This document shows positions 22,603 through 34,501 of a stretch of DNA of 64,000 nucleotides, in pieces. Numbering within the stretch: the first letter of the stretch is position 1; the number at the start of each line of letters is the position of its first letter. This stretch comes from Guadua angustifolia (taxonomy: Eukaryota > Streptophyta > Magnoliopsida > Poales > Poaceae). Below the pieces are notes generated by a model, which saw only the letters and a list, made by a program, of their open reading frames with translations, was not told the DNA's origin and did not search any database. A program made the translations under genes and the position numbers. The stretch spans positions 12,689,161-12,753,160 of the forward strand of contig CM070517.1 in NCBI GenBank assembly GCA_036346375.1, written 5' to 3'.

Positions 22603-22735
22603 TGAATGATCATGCGGAGGTCTATCCATATTTGTGATGAGTAATTGATTGGATTTGAGCTTGGTTTGCTTTGGAATTGAGTTTGATTTGAATTAGATTT
22701 TCAAATTGGAGCAATTTGAGATTTGATTGCCTTTT

Positions 22736-22788
22736 CCGGTGCTACGGGTCATGGTAGAGCGGTGCTACCGGCCGGACGGTAGCACCGG
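22736..22788 (+). repeat. Clustered hyphenated palindromes in LTR B
   Basis: Three sites: CGGTGCTACGG at 22737-22747, CGGTGCTACCGG at 22760-22771 and CGGTAGCACCGG at 22777-22788. The last two are inverted to each other and can form a stem of about 12 bp over a 5-nt gap. Confidence 0.8.
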
Positions 22789-23258
22789 ATCTTTTGAGTG
22801 TTAATATTTTAATTAAGGATTTTGTGATGATTATTGCATATCTTTTGGACATTACTATGTGATGGGCTCTCCTTGTCTTTGATGGTTGCAGGACGATGGT
22901 GCTAGGTCATGGTGAGGCGGAGGATGACCGGGACTAGGCGAGGTGCGTCATAGGTCCAAACGGTCGAAGATCGTCAGAAGATGATCAGAGACAGAGTCCG
23001 AAAAAGACAAGAAAACAGGGAAAAGCGATGATGCTAGCTAGATGCCGCATAGATCGATGAGGGCCGTTAAATCGTAGTCTAGTTAATAGGTTAGAGGGTC
23101 TAGATAGTATACTTTGAAAACCATGCAAGAAAACCCATTATGTGTGTGGGTTTTGGGTTAGCCCTTGCATGGCTGTGTAAGTGAGTTAATCCTAGCCCTT
23201 TGATGAGTGCTCTAGGGTTGAGGGACTCATCCAAGAGTGGTAGGTGGTCCAAGAGTAG

Positions 23259-23266
23259 TATAAATA
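23259..23266 (+). promoter_or_regulatory. TATA box, first copy, LTR B
   Basis: TATAAATA followed by GAGGGGGAGGGG in the first unit of the tandem duplication. A core promoter is inferred from its match to the plant TATA consensus and LTR position. Confidence 0.65.
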
Positions 23267-23615
23267 GAGGGGGAGGGGTAGCCTCCTCCTCTTGAAGGTT
23301 GTAGAGGTTTGTGTGCTCCTTTGAAGATCGTCAGAAGATGATCAGAGACAGAGTCCGAAAAAGACAAGAAAACAGGGAAAAGCGATGATGCTAGCTAGAT
23401 GCCGCATAGATCGATGAGGGCCGTTAAATCGTAGTCTAGTTGATAGGTTAGCGGGTCTAGATAGTATACTTTGAAAACCATGCAAGAAAACCCATTATGT
23501 GTGTGGGTTTTGGGTTAGCCCTTGCATGGCTGTGTAAGTGAGTTAATCCTAGCCCTTTGATGAGTGCTCTAGGGTTGAGAGACTCATCCAAGAGTGGTAG
23601 GTGGTCCAAGAGTAG

Positions 23616-23623
23616 TATAAATA
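23616..23623 (+). promoter_or_regulatory. TATA box, second copy, LTR B
   Basis: The same TATAAATA plus G-rich context, exactly 357 bp downstream of the first. Transcripts from the first box would contain this whole second promoter in their leader. Confidence 0.65.
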
Positions 23624-24686
23624 GAGGGGGAGGGGTAGCCTCCTCCTCTTGAAGGTTGTAGAGGTTTGTGTGCTCCTTTGAGCTTTGCCCACTTTGTTGT
23701 GAGGCTTTGTAAACCTCTCCTTCCTGAAATGTAAATCATTTTCATTCATGTTTGAATTTATATTATGCATTTACTTTATGTAAATTCATCATTTAAATTC
23801 CTGCAATTTACTTTCTCGTAATTTGGATTTGCCTCCTCTCCTTCTAAATGTTGCTGATCAAGGATGTCTTGAGTGTACTCATATGGTTCTACATGTCTCT
23901 TGCACCCTAGGATAGACTAGAGATCATGTTTTCTATCAAGTTGCAACTCTATCCAGAATTTATTCTTTGCATAGCAGTCAGTATTTGATTTTTAGAAAAA
24001 TCTAGAAAAATCATTTTTGACTGATTCTTCTTGTAGAAGGTACGCGACTCTCATGTATGTCTGTGAAAAAATTGTGGAGTCCACTGGTTGCACTGTTTGA
24101 GCATCATGAGGTGAATAACGAGCCCCAAACTTTCTGCTCGAAGTTCTGATAGTTTGTGGTGTTTGATTTTTCCCATTTTTCTATAAGGCGTTTTGAGGTG
24201 ATCTTTGGTAGAGTGTGTCATGATTCATTTTCTCATAGGGAGAAAAATTTTGAAAATTTCTTGAGCACCAGAAATCCACCAACCATCTGCTCCAATTAAG
24301 GACAATTTCTGGAAAATCTGCCTTTGCTTTTCAGAAAGTGACTTTGTGATTTAGCTTAACCTCCTTTCTAAAAGTAAGGTTTGAATTGATTCCTTTTCAT
24401 TTGGACACTTGACAACCAGAATTGAGATAAAAAAATTCTCACATATTCCATGGCTCTCATCTATGCAAGTTAGGGGTACACATAATTGTCTAGTTGTTCG
24501 GGTTTTGGAGGGTTGGTGAATTTGAGGAGCACCGGTCCGAAGAAAAATCTTCAAAGCAGTTTTATATTACGGTCCTTCACAATTTCTTTTGCATGATCTT
24601 TTCAAGGTCTTAGTTGGAGTATTTTGTGGGGGAAAATTTTGTTTTGTGACCATTCACCCCCCTTTGTTCGCCATCTCGATCCTTCA

Positions 24687-25790
24687 CGTTGCATGGGAGT
24701 ATCAGCAGAATGAGATGCAACATGGAGAGATGTACAAGAGTAAGTGGGATGTGTAGGAAGAAGTGAAAGCATGGGCAGTGTTAGTGTGGGGAACATTTAA
24801 GGTCGTGAAGTCAGCACCCTGAGTGTATGACATGAGATGCGAGATGGAGGGTTTCCCATGGCGTGTCTATGCATAACAGTCTTAGTGGGACACTCTTTGG
24901 AAGTATCAATAGTCGCTTGCACACATGTGTGTTGACGGAGTCTATGCAATTATATAGAAATATCTCTTAAAGTTTTGTTACAAATGCAATGCACAAAGAG
25001 ATTGAAGGCAACCTGGATTTTTCGCTGTATTCCATTATACTTGCAATAGAAAAGAGATTCCAGTACACAATAAGCTATATGAAGGCTTAGAGAGCGAAGC
25101 AAGAGGCCCTTGAAGCTAGGTTAGGTAGTAGGAAGACTCATACCAAAACCTGCCTAGTATGCTTCGAGTTATTCAACAAAGGAATGTTGGGACGTATATT
25201 GATATTTTCGAATAGCACTTACAACGGTTCTTTGGGAAAATGGAACTTACACAGGCATTTTTTGCCTTCGGAGCATGTATCAACTTGTTTAGACATTGAT
25301 GTCCCTTTCTTTGCATGGACGATATATTTTCGACTTAGAAGTCAAAGGGCCAGATATTGATTTATCATTGGAGTAGATGGCAACAACAAGGTTCTTCTCA
25401 ATGCATTAACTTTTGTTGAGAGTGAGAAAGCTGGTATTATCGACGAGCGGCCTCGAGTTTGTATCATATGTGATCAACATCCCAGGCTATTGAAGGTGAT
25501 TGTCCAATAGCAGGAACCGCAAGATGAGCATTCAAAACAGCCATGAGGAGCCTTGATTTGGAGGTATTATGTAGGGATAGAGGTGGTTGTGGCACAAACC
25601 GTGGGTCCAAGCTAGGATCAGACATGGTGGGTTCTCAACATTGACAGGTTAAAGGGAGTTGGATGCTACTAAACCAAATATATCAGGAACAATATGAACA
25701 CAGCAAAATGTGGCTGTCGTTAGAAGAAATGCTCTATTTACAAGGAGATGGGGCACACTTTCAAATATTACCTTAGCTGAAGCATATGTG
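24687..25790 (+). pseudogene. Decayed Mutator-like (MULE) transposase
   Basis: Plus-strand remnants of a MuDR-like transposase, which would cut and paste DNA ending in Mutator-type inverted repeats. The clearest part, at about 25365-25440, reads IIGVDGNNKVL and ALTFVESEK, matching the common DGNN and E-rich blocks around the MULE catalytic core. Near 25699-25770 a degenerate zinc knuckle can be read as KCGC then KKCSIYKEMGHTFKY, with two of its Cys ligands replaced by Tyr. Stops and frameshifts are frequent and no open frame exceeds about 60 codons. The 300 bases after 24687 show no recognisable coding. The C-terminal tail may continue at 26300-26395, 29919-29973 and 34502-34800. Confidence 0.5.
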
Positions 25791-26216
25791 AAATGTTGTA
25801 TTATAAGACGTATGTCGAAGTACAAGTGCATTTGTTTCATGTGGTGATATAACAATTGTCGAGATGTACGAGCTTTGTCAAATTGTTGACATATACTATC
25901 AATGTCATTCGTCATGTCTGTTGATGTAGTGAAATTTCAGAAAATGACACTCAATTCGTGTGCCTCTTCGGCTCTGTGTATGACATGTGGGTCCATCTGA
26001 GTCTATGACAGTGGGCCAGAGTGTCAAATACCAAAAAAAATGAATTTTAAAGGTGGCAAGTTCTGAAATCTCTCGTTGATGTAAACATTGTAGCGATGTA
26101 CTATGTATGTAAAATGTTGTATGGCAAGAACTATGTTGTACGTACAAGCATGAATTACTTAGTATAATTGTTGTGTTCATTATTTTATTTTGTGCAAATT
26201 GGAATTGAACCTAAAT

Positions 26217-26312
26217 GTTTGCCATTGAAGTTACTTTATATTGTACTAACATTAACCTTTTCATGTTTACCATTGAAGTTACTTTATATTGTGCTAACAA
26301 TGAACCTTTTCA
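26217..26312 (+). repeat. 48-bp tandem duplication in MULE region
   Basis: Two copies of a 48-bp unit (CCATTGAAGTTACTTTATAT and following) with a few differences. It lies between the transposase remnant and the acidic stretch (MEDGAAGAEWHYVLLDLM) read at about 26320-26380. The bases 25790-26216 have no recognisable feature. Confidence 0.8.
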
Positions 26313-26395
26313 TGATAGATATGGAGGACGGTGCAGCAGGTGCGGAGTGGCACTACGTGCTTCTTGACCTGATGATAGACATGTCACACCATAGC

Positions 26396-29300
26396 TGTTG
26401 AGACCCGAATATTCAAATTCGGACCCTCTGTGTATATTTTACTAGTCTAGGATCACATTAGTACACACAGTGGCAACATAGATGAAATATCACAATCATA
26501 CATAGCAGAAACATAATAAAAAAACTCTATTAATTGAACAAAAGACAGTTGATTGACCTTATGGTCAACTTTACATAATTATGCCACACAAGACTTAAAA
26601 CCTAATAAATAAACAATAGCAAAATAGAAATTTGTAGAAAAACCAATCAATATGCCACATGCAACTGACAAGATTTACCCCTGGAAACTCACCTCCACCT
26701 TATTTATAATCCTTTAAGGTAGGTATAGACTCTTCTTCAACTAATGATTTTGTTGTGGCAAGTACATAAAGCACTCAACAAGTCATGCACATAATGCAAG
26801 TCTAATATAACTAACTACATGCAAGGCTTATTCCAAATGAATGGCTATCATGGTTATTTTGTAATAAAGCAACATTTACAATTGAATACAATAAATAGAT
26901 TGAAATGGCAGAAAAATAAATAATAATAATGAATAACTTTCAAGTATTTCTCAAGAATGAGCTGGCACATAGCCTAAACATTATTTCATTTCTTCCATTA
27001 GCACACAACCCCCTTCCCAACTTTATTTCATAAGATGTAACCCTTGATTGAAATTCCCGAGCATTGTCCATAACTTGGGACATAGCTATCCAAATAGATT
27101 GACAATCTACAGAGGCTATACACTTTACCCACAGGATATGATCAAGCTTATACTGCCATGCAATGACACGTACCCATTGACATGTAGCTACGAAGATCAT
27201 AGCAAAACCTTTCGGGAACTCTATCTAAACATGGACCCTCCCGATAAGCCTAACTCGCTATTCCTTCGCCCAAACAACGCGGAAGAATAGGAGGGATTTA
27301 TCGCTATACTATGAACAATCCTTGTTCGAGATGTGTGGCTACAACAACACATCTTCCCCAGACCGCACACATAGTTTGGTCTTCCACTTAAAGCATCACA
27401 TGTCAAGACTCAGTAACTTAGTGAGTTAGGTTTGATCCATAACAGATATGTGGTTGAATGATTAGCCTAATTTATTGGCTTGCAAGGTTAAGGCCCTATT
27501 TGGGGGAGTTGCAACTGGGCTAAAAAGCTGCTTTTGGTTTGCTGGGCTATAAAACAGCTGTAGTTGGCGGCTGTGGCTTTTCTTGTTATATGTTGTTTGG
27601 CAAACTGGCTATTGCAGCTGTAGTTTTTGGGGAACAATCGAGCGGGGAGGTAACAACATAGCGAAGTACAGCGGTGTCTAAGTGGGGAGGTGGCGTGGAG
27701 GCGGCGAGGCGAGGTGGTGGAGGTCGAGAAGGTAGAGCGGCCGATGTGGGAGGTGGTCAAGCGAAGCCACAACTAAAAAACTCCTCAGTAGTTTCAGCTT
27801 TTAAGGGTGCTTCTGTTGCGGCTTAGCTTCCCAGCTGCTTTGTAGCAATGCTTTTAGGGGAGCTTTTGGTCCAAAGCTGAAGCACAGCTCCCCCAAACTG
27901 GCCCTAATCATTAACTGACCGAGGCAAGACTTCCGAATATTCACTCATAAAAATTATGTCACTCTTGCTCACGTATCATCACGTCAACCCAACACTACAC
28001 AGGCCTAGCATGGCTCATAGCCTCTCGCCACTTGCACCAATCTAAATCATTTACCACACCAGTTGATTATTGTGCAACATATGTCATTAACAACTCATCA
28101 TCATTGCGTGATAGCACATAACAAACCCTTTCATAAACAGTTTGGTCCATTTCGGATTAGTCAAATTGAATTTGCACTTTCAAAAGATATTATACGTGGC
28201 ATAGCCAAGCAAACTACAGATGATCTAACCAACTCACATTTACATCTACTAGCAACTAACTAATAATTATCCATCCTAGGGTCACAAATAATAATGGCAT
28301 GCAAAAGACAAGGTAGGCATACTCTAATTGGGTTGAATAGCTAAATCCCAAATTATTTGAAAAACATATTTAAGATAAAATGACATGCAATAGAATAAAA
28401 TAATATAGCATTTATAAAACTAGGTTCACCATGATCAAAACACAAATTGTCTTGGAACAATTCTGGATCCTAATTTGGACCATGAGCTTAAGTCAACTCT
28501 TCACCCTCGTGTGCTCTAGCACTTAAACAACTACAAAAAACAAGAGATAAACATCAAATATATGCAAAATAGAGGCAAAACAATCTCTAAAAATTAGATA
28601 AAATTGACCATAACATAGATCTTTATTTTAGAAATTTGAATTGCCTCAATCTGAGCATGCATGGAGAACAGGCTCTCAAAAGATTCAAAATAAAGAAAAA
28701 TATAGAAAAAAATAAATGCAAAAAATTTATAATTATTTTCTAAAGAAAAATTAAAATATGACATCATCACTGACATCAACATCTAATTTTAAATTCCAGC
28801 TGAATTATTTTTTAAAACAAAAACCCCCATAGAGACTAACATGTGGGCTCAACACGTCAGCCCTGCTGACATCATCGCTGATGTCAATAATGACTCGCAT
28901 CATGCCCTGGGTCATGCCACATTAGTGGCCATGCTTCATCACCTAGGTCCATGTCGCTCTACCATGTGTCGCGTCTGCATCGTGCCCACGTCGGCTCGCC
29001 ATGGCTCTGAGCCCTATGGTCACTGGCGATGGTGGAGGATGGTCACATTAGAAAACCCAGATCCTGGCACACCTGGTGACGTGCTTCACTTGGTCTCTGG
29101 CAGTCTATAGCAATGGCAAAGATGATCGAAAATAGCAATGGATCAAGTTCCCTAGCGATGGCATCCTTCGGTCGAGATAGCGCACACAAGGGGAAGATCT
29201 TGCAATAGCGAAGCTTATGGCTCCAGTCATAAGCCCTAGGACCCATGGACGATGGCCAATCGACTGTGAGAAGCTGATGGCAGTGCATGGAAAACTTCTC

Positions 29301-29913
29301 AAATTCTGGCCCAACGGTGGCATGATTCGTGGAAAGAATCTAGGGTTTGAGTTTAGGGGGTCCAAAATAGTGCATAACTTAAATAGCCTAGGCATCCATG
29401 TCTTGCCCGGTAAGGAGACGGTGACCATGGTGAACACAGAGTCACACGAAGTTCCCATACAGGTGTGCCTCACTTGTTAGCAGCACACGCACACAGACCA
29501 AGCCAAGGCGATGGGCTACGGTGTGCTAGGCTAGCAAGCCGACTCAGATGCAAAAAGAACTAGGCCGAGCATAGGGAAAACAAGCTGGATCAGAAAGGTT
29601 TCGGCCCAAACCGAAATTCGGGTTTTTAAATCATTTCTTAATTAAAATAATTAGAGAAATTTAATTAGCTCCAAATAAATAGAAAAAATACTTGGAAAAA
29701 TATAGAAAAAATTATAAAATATTTTGAGACATGTAGAACTTAAATAAAATATTTTTGATAAAATCTTATACAAACTTTACATAAATTTGAATACTATTTT
29801 AAAACAAGGTTAATTCAAATTACTATTTTAAATTCAAAATAAATTATAGAATATTCTCAAAAATTATAAATTGCAATATAAATGATTTAAAAATCAAAAC
29901 TTGGGATGTTACA
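26396..29913 (-). repeat. Solo Tekay-type LTR (LTR2, 3518 bp), TSD ATAGC
   Basis: Starts TGTTGAGACCCGAATATTC and ends TTGGGATGTTACA, flanked by perfect ATAGC duplications at 26391-26395 and 29914-29918. Same orientation as LTR1. It contains a MITE at 27492-27904 that is absent from LTR3 at the matching place. No internal element sequence is attached. Frames within it are chance. Confidence 0.95.
27492..27904. mobile_element. MITE inside LTR2 (PIF/Harbinger-like), TSD TAA
   Basis: 413 bp with ends GGCCCTATTTGGGGGAG and its partner CTCCCCCAAACTGGCCC (three mismatches in 17), flanked by TAA at 27489-27491 and 27905-27907. A 3-bp TAA duplication is typical of Tourist/PIF-Harbinger MITEs. Comparison with LTR3 near 61500 shows an uninterrupted target there, confirming insertion. 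Confidence 0.8.
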
Positions 29914-30383
29914 ATAGCCTCTTAGCTAGTATGCCACCTCCTGATGGCCAAGTGAGCAACTTATGTACCCCATTGTAAGATCGAGGATGCTGACTAGAGG
30001 GGAGTGAATAGGCGGCGTTAAAAATTTCTTCAACGATTAATTAAAATCTCGCCTAACTACCCTTATGTCAAAACCTAAACAATAAAATATGCAAAAGCGA
30101 TAAACTAAGGTTTTGACAATTTAAAGTCTAAATCAACTAGGCTTACTAAGTGCACTAGCTAAATATGTCTCTTCTCAAGAGTATACAATCCTAAAGACAA
30201 TCAAGCAATTTATGTCTCTTCTCCGGGTAGGTGAGCTCCGACCTTTACAACTTTGCCAGGCCTTCTCACAATCTCCTTGAGAAGATCACCATGCACAATG
30301 CCTCCACACATCGTCTAGGTGTCAGCAAACATCAAGAGTAACAAGTCAAGCCCCTTTGCTTGAGCTCCACCAAGTACAACACA

Positions 30384-31808
30384 TCTCTACTGATATAAAT
30401 TTGCAGTTGGTGGTAGCAGTCCGTTCTTCTCCCCGCCATATCTTTAATAATGGCCGATCATTATAGATAATTATTCTTTCCTGATTTACAGCCAGTTATA
30501 TCTCTTTAGATATGGCTGATTATTATAGCAAAATCCCTGATTATTACTAGTAATTAATAGCCGGCCAATCATTCCTTTTGTACTCTATATATGTTGTACA
30601 GTTTTCCCAGAATCAATCAAGAGAATCCATTCAAGATCTCCCATGTCGTGCCGCCGCGGCGAATGAACTCGACGAACTGATCAATAAGTGACGGACCGAC
30701 ATACATGGCCGTGAGGCGTAGAAGGCCAAGCGCCGTGGTCAGTAGTAACTGCGGCTAGAAGGACAGCTAGAGCGCGACGCCCACCGGGTGCTGTAACCCC
30801 AGCGCCAGCCAGTTGGACGTGAACAAAGCGTACAATGCTTTGGCGCGGTTGCCCGGCGACACCAGTGGGACGTCGTCGGTGGTGAGAGAGTCATTGGCAT
30901 ACCCCTTGCAGATAAACGGGTTGATCCAGCTGAACGTAGCAAGAGAGAGGAACGACGCGGTGATGCATGGCATGGCGGGCGCCTCGGCGCTGGTGTTTTT
31001 TGGTTCACCTTCATGGGCTCTGGCGTCATGACCGGTGAAGCCAGTGATGGTTAGGTATGCTAGAGGCATGGAGACGAGTAGGCCGGCAAAGGCGAGAGGG
31101 TCATCTGGGAAGAGCAGCGAACCGTCGGCATAGTGGACCACCGCCGAAGCGGAGAAGAGCATGGCACCGAGCGCGGTGGCTATCCAGAAGACGCAGAGGT
31201 GCAAAGGCTGGGTGGCGGTGGTAGCCCCTTTCTCCAAGGCGACTGACCATGAGGCCATAGCGTGCGCGACGAAGTGGGCGGCGAGGAAGACGGACTCCAT
31301 AGCGCACCATGGAGTGCTTGGCAGGAGGAAGAACGCAAGCGCAAGGAGGACGGTGGACGTCGTGGCGAAGATGGCGGACGCCCCGAACGCGACCGCGTAG
31401 CATCCAGTGGTCCGAAATGGTAGTGACTTCGGCAGCAGTGCCTCATGCTCGGGGGAAGCCCCTGTGTCGCCCCTGCGAAGGCGGTGGATGACAAGGACAA
31501 ACGAGGCAACGAGGAAGATGAGGTCGATGGCGCCGAGGAGCACGCACTGCAAGCATGGCGAGAGGAAGAGGAACGTGAGCTGGTAATATAAATTGCAAAA
31601 AGGGATAAAATGATTGATTTTTGAGATTGGTAATATATATTGCTACGTACAATATATTTGGTTTTAATTTATACCGGAGAAGAAACCATAAAAACTTTTG
31701 TGGGAGAAATAGATGTTTGATCTTGTAGCATAATTTTCTTTTATTAATTAACCTTTATGTTTCGTTACTATTTTAATTTTTCGTAGCAACGCATGGGCAT
31801 CGATCTAG
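30384..31808 (+). mobile_element. Helitron (1425 bp) carrying an ABCC gene fragment
   Basis: Starts TCTCTACTGATATAAA and ends GCAACGCATGGGCATCGATCTAG, the termini of grass Helitrons (5' TC, 3' CTRR), between host A (30383) and T (31809) with no target duplication. The end sequence is close to that of the second Helitron at 43448-43733. No replicase or helicase is encoded, so it is non-autonomous. Outside the captured ABCC segment it has an AT-rich left part, in which TATATATG near 30587 and CAATCAAGAGAA look like part of a copia LTR, and an AT-rich right part. Confidence 0.9.
30640..31587 (-). pseudogene. ABCC-type (MRP) transporter N-terminal fragment
   Basis: A minus-strand coding segment matching the start of plant ABCC (multidrug-resistance-associated) transporters, vacuolar or plasma-membrane pumps of conjugated metabolites. 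It begins inside the first membrane domain (LTFLFLSPCLQCVLLGAIDL), contains about five hydrophobic helices (TMD0), the linker ending in the family hallmark ATFSWINPFICKGYANDSLT and DDVPLVSP, and the first helix of TMD1 (GLLRLTAMYVGPSLIDQF). Both nucleotide-binding domains are missing. The reading frame is continuous for about 315 codons except for two TAG codons close together at about 30760-30780, one at a Trp position of FWPQLLL. It is GC-rich, like grass first exons. It lacks its start codon: the captured segment begins at about 31587 with no Met before 31552. Confidence 0.85.
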
Positions 31809-34501
31809 TGTACATTATTGATTACCGAGTGCAACACATCCACAAGGCTCCCTTCTAGTGCAACACATGCACAAGAGGCTCTCAATCTGTTTCTAATTGC
31901 TACGTATGCAATTAGAGCTCACTCTTAGCTCAAAAACCAAATTGGAAAATGCAACATATGCAAAACTCAACCACAAAGAGCAATAACTACTCCAAAACCT
32001 CAGTAAGCCCAAATGATAGCCCACAAAGCTCCTTATAGCCTCCACAAGAAAAACTAACCGTTGGGGGCAAAATAGGTAAAAATGTCCAGGAGATCCGGTC
32101 ATATCGCCCTAGGGCTGGTATGACCGGCCTCTGGTCCAACGGTTAGTAAAAACTAGCCATTACTTAGAAAATCTGGTCATAGCGGAGGGGGTCGGGTCAT
32201 ACCAGACCTCAAAAATTGCCCTTCAGCCTAAGTACCCCTTCTCTGAAAAAAACTTACTAAATTGACCCTGGTCGGGCTCCGGTCATACCGCTCCCTTTGC
32301 CACCAAAACGGTGATAACTTTTTACTCCGAACTCCGATTCAGGTGATCTTGAACTCTATGTGAAGCTTTTCACAAGGGCTACAATCTTCACCCATTTTTA
32401 AGATTTAAGAAACCATAAATATTTTTAAATATCAGAAAAACAAAAACTCTAATGTAGTCATTCAAATCTAAAATATGATTTCTCGAAATTCCTTAAATAG
32501 ACTTGATCAATGGAGTGACTACAATCTAGAGAGAGCCAATAAGATCAAATATTGAGCTATGTGATGATCAACTCGTGATGAAAACAATTTTGTAGAATAC
32601 ATTTACAAATATAAATCTTGCAAACAAGAGCAATCAAGATCATATCTTTGAGTCATGTGACGATAAACACATGATCAAACCAATTTGCAAACACATTTAC
32701 AAACCCTATTCACATGTTTTAACATGAAATTAAATTAAATCATATTTTACAAACACAAAGTATAAACCTATATTAGCCTTTGTGATGATCAACACATGAT
32801 CAAGTCACAAGTTAAGACTATGATGCATGAGCTCTCTATTTGCAACACATGCAAATATCTAGCTCCATACAAATAACCACTTAAACCAACTTGCGTAAGC
32901 TATCTCCCTTTTCTAACACATGCAAATCCATAGCTCTATACAAAAACCAAATCAAGATTCAATAAAAAGCAAGCATGAGCTCCCTTATTTGTAACATATG
33001 CAAATACTTAGCTCATGCAAAATCCAAACAAGAGAGTGAGCTAGAGTGAACGGGATTGAGCTCATCAACACATGATGAAGCTCAAGCTATAAGACTCGAC
33101 CCCTCCTAATAGTACGACAATATATACTAGCAACCCGGTCTCCTATCCAAACATCTAGAGCAGTAAAAGACTAGAAACACATCCTTAGCCCTAGCTAGTT
33201 ATACATTTGCCTCTTGCAACCTCTTGGAGCTTTCATGATGACCGATCATCTTCTCTCCGAGGCGAGTCCTCTCTTCTCGTTCATCAACACATGATGAACT
33301 ACCCTTATCTTAGCTTCGGGATCCTCTCTTGATGCCTATCAACACATAATGATGTACTTGTCCCGTTTATCCATCTCAACCTTGGATTTAACCTATTTCA
33401 AACTTATTGAAAGTGCTAGTCCAAAACACACGGTTGTATCAATCATCAATGCACTCCATTAACACATAATGGATGCTCCCAAGATCCTTTGATATTTTCC
33501 TTTGATGATTGACCACAACCCAAAGACAATTGATTGAATAATTTGATTTGTCTTGAGTATATTAATGCAACTAATTATTCATTATACTCAAGAACTTTCT
33601 GCTTATCCTTAACCAATGAAGAAACATCATCAACACATGATGAAGCATTTTTTTATTGATTGAAAGACAACCGAACTCAATTTAAATTTCATATAAATTA
33701 ACATAAGTATATATTAACTACACAAGTTTCATATACTCATTTTGATGCTTACTAAGTAATGATTCAAATTATGTTGGAGTGGTGGAAAGGGGTCAATATT
33801 CTTAATACCATAGCAATAGAATAAACTCCATTAAATATGTGCATATAAATAATTGAACTTGAATCAATATACACATACTCAATTTTTGAGATTTCTTTGG
33901 AGTTTATCATATATTGCCATGAGTATACTACAACTACACAAGTTAAATATACTCAAGGGATTGTTTCAAAGTAATGATCTTTGATATAGAAAGATGAATT
34001 AGATCAATACTATTGAAACATCAAGGTAAAGTATGAACTCCCCCTAAATGTGTGCATTCATGTATATATGGAATTGAAAGCATTATGCACATCTTGAGAT
34101 CTAAATAATGGTAAAGTTCATTTTTTAAATTGAATCCAAAATATGCATTAAGATATCATAAAAATGATTCCATTTTTTAATAAGATGAGACTAATCAAAG
34201 ATATACTCGATAAAAAAGTTAGTCTCATATTTAGATTTATCAATTTGATCATGAAAATTATATTCAAGGAATGCAACAAGATATGATAATGTGAGCTCAA
34301 ATGCATACTTTTGATATTTTCACCTTTTTCATCCAAAAAAGACTAATAAGAGTTGTACTCAACAAAAGGGTTGGTCTCATAAAAAGATTTTTAATTAATT
34401 AACAATTTAAACTAATCAATATTATGATTATTAAAAGAGCTAGTTTCAATATTAGATTTGTCATTAACACTAAAACCAAATTAATAGAGCTTGAACTTTC
34501 A

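Larger units (their letters stand above)
22966..23679 (+). repeat. 357-bp tandem duplication inside LTR B
   Basis: Two head-to-tail copies with period 357 (22966-23322 and 23323-23679), starting GAAGATCGTCAGAAGATGAT in both. By eye they differ at only about four bases, so the duplication is recent relative to the LTR. Each copy carries a TATA box, at 23259-23266 and 23616-23623. Confidence 0.95.
22603..24686 (+). repeat. Copia B 3' LTR (2084 bp, SIRE-type)
   Basis: Starts TGAATGATCATG next to the polypurine tract and ends with the SIRE hallmark, a C-run (CATTCACCCCCC) then CATCTCGATCCTTCA. TGAA/TTCA ends match the copia C LTR, whose minus-strand end has the same block. It contains three copies of CGGT-N3-ACC(G) at 22736-22788 and a 357-bp tandem duplication at 22966-23679 that doubles the TATA box. 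The 5' LTR is not in the window. Confidence 0.85.
29974..34501 (-). repeat. Solo SIRE-type copia LTR ('copia D', 4528 bp), TSD CCCAT
   Basis: Starts TGTAAGATCGAGGATG followed by the SIRE block (CTAGAGGGGAGTGAATAGG) and ends GCTTGAACTTTCA. Perfect CCCAT duplications at 29969-29973 and 34502-34506 show a solo LTR. Without the Helitron at 30384-31808 it is about 3.1 kb. It carries five CGGTCATACCG-type palindromes at 32096-32290 and many copies of a TCATCA-N5-TGATGA motif between about 32550 and 33650. Confidence 0.95.

Noticed and set aside
30384..30640. Solo copia LTR next to the ABCC fragment
   Set aside because: There is a TATA-like box and LTR-like wording, but the Helitron ends bracket it and no TG...CA pair with duplication was found.
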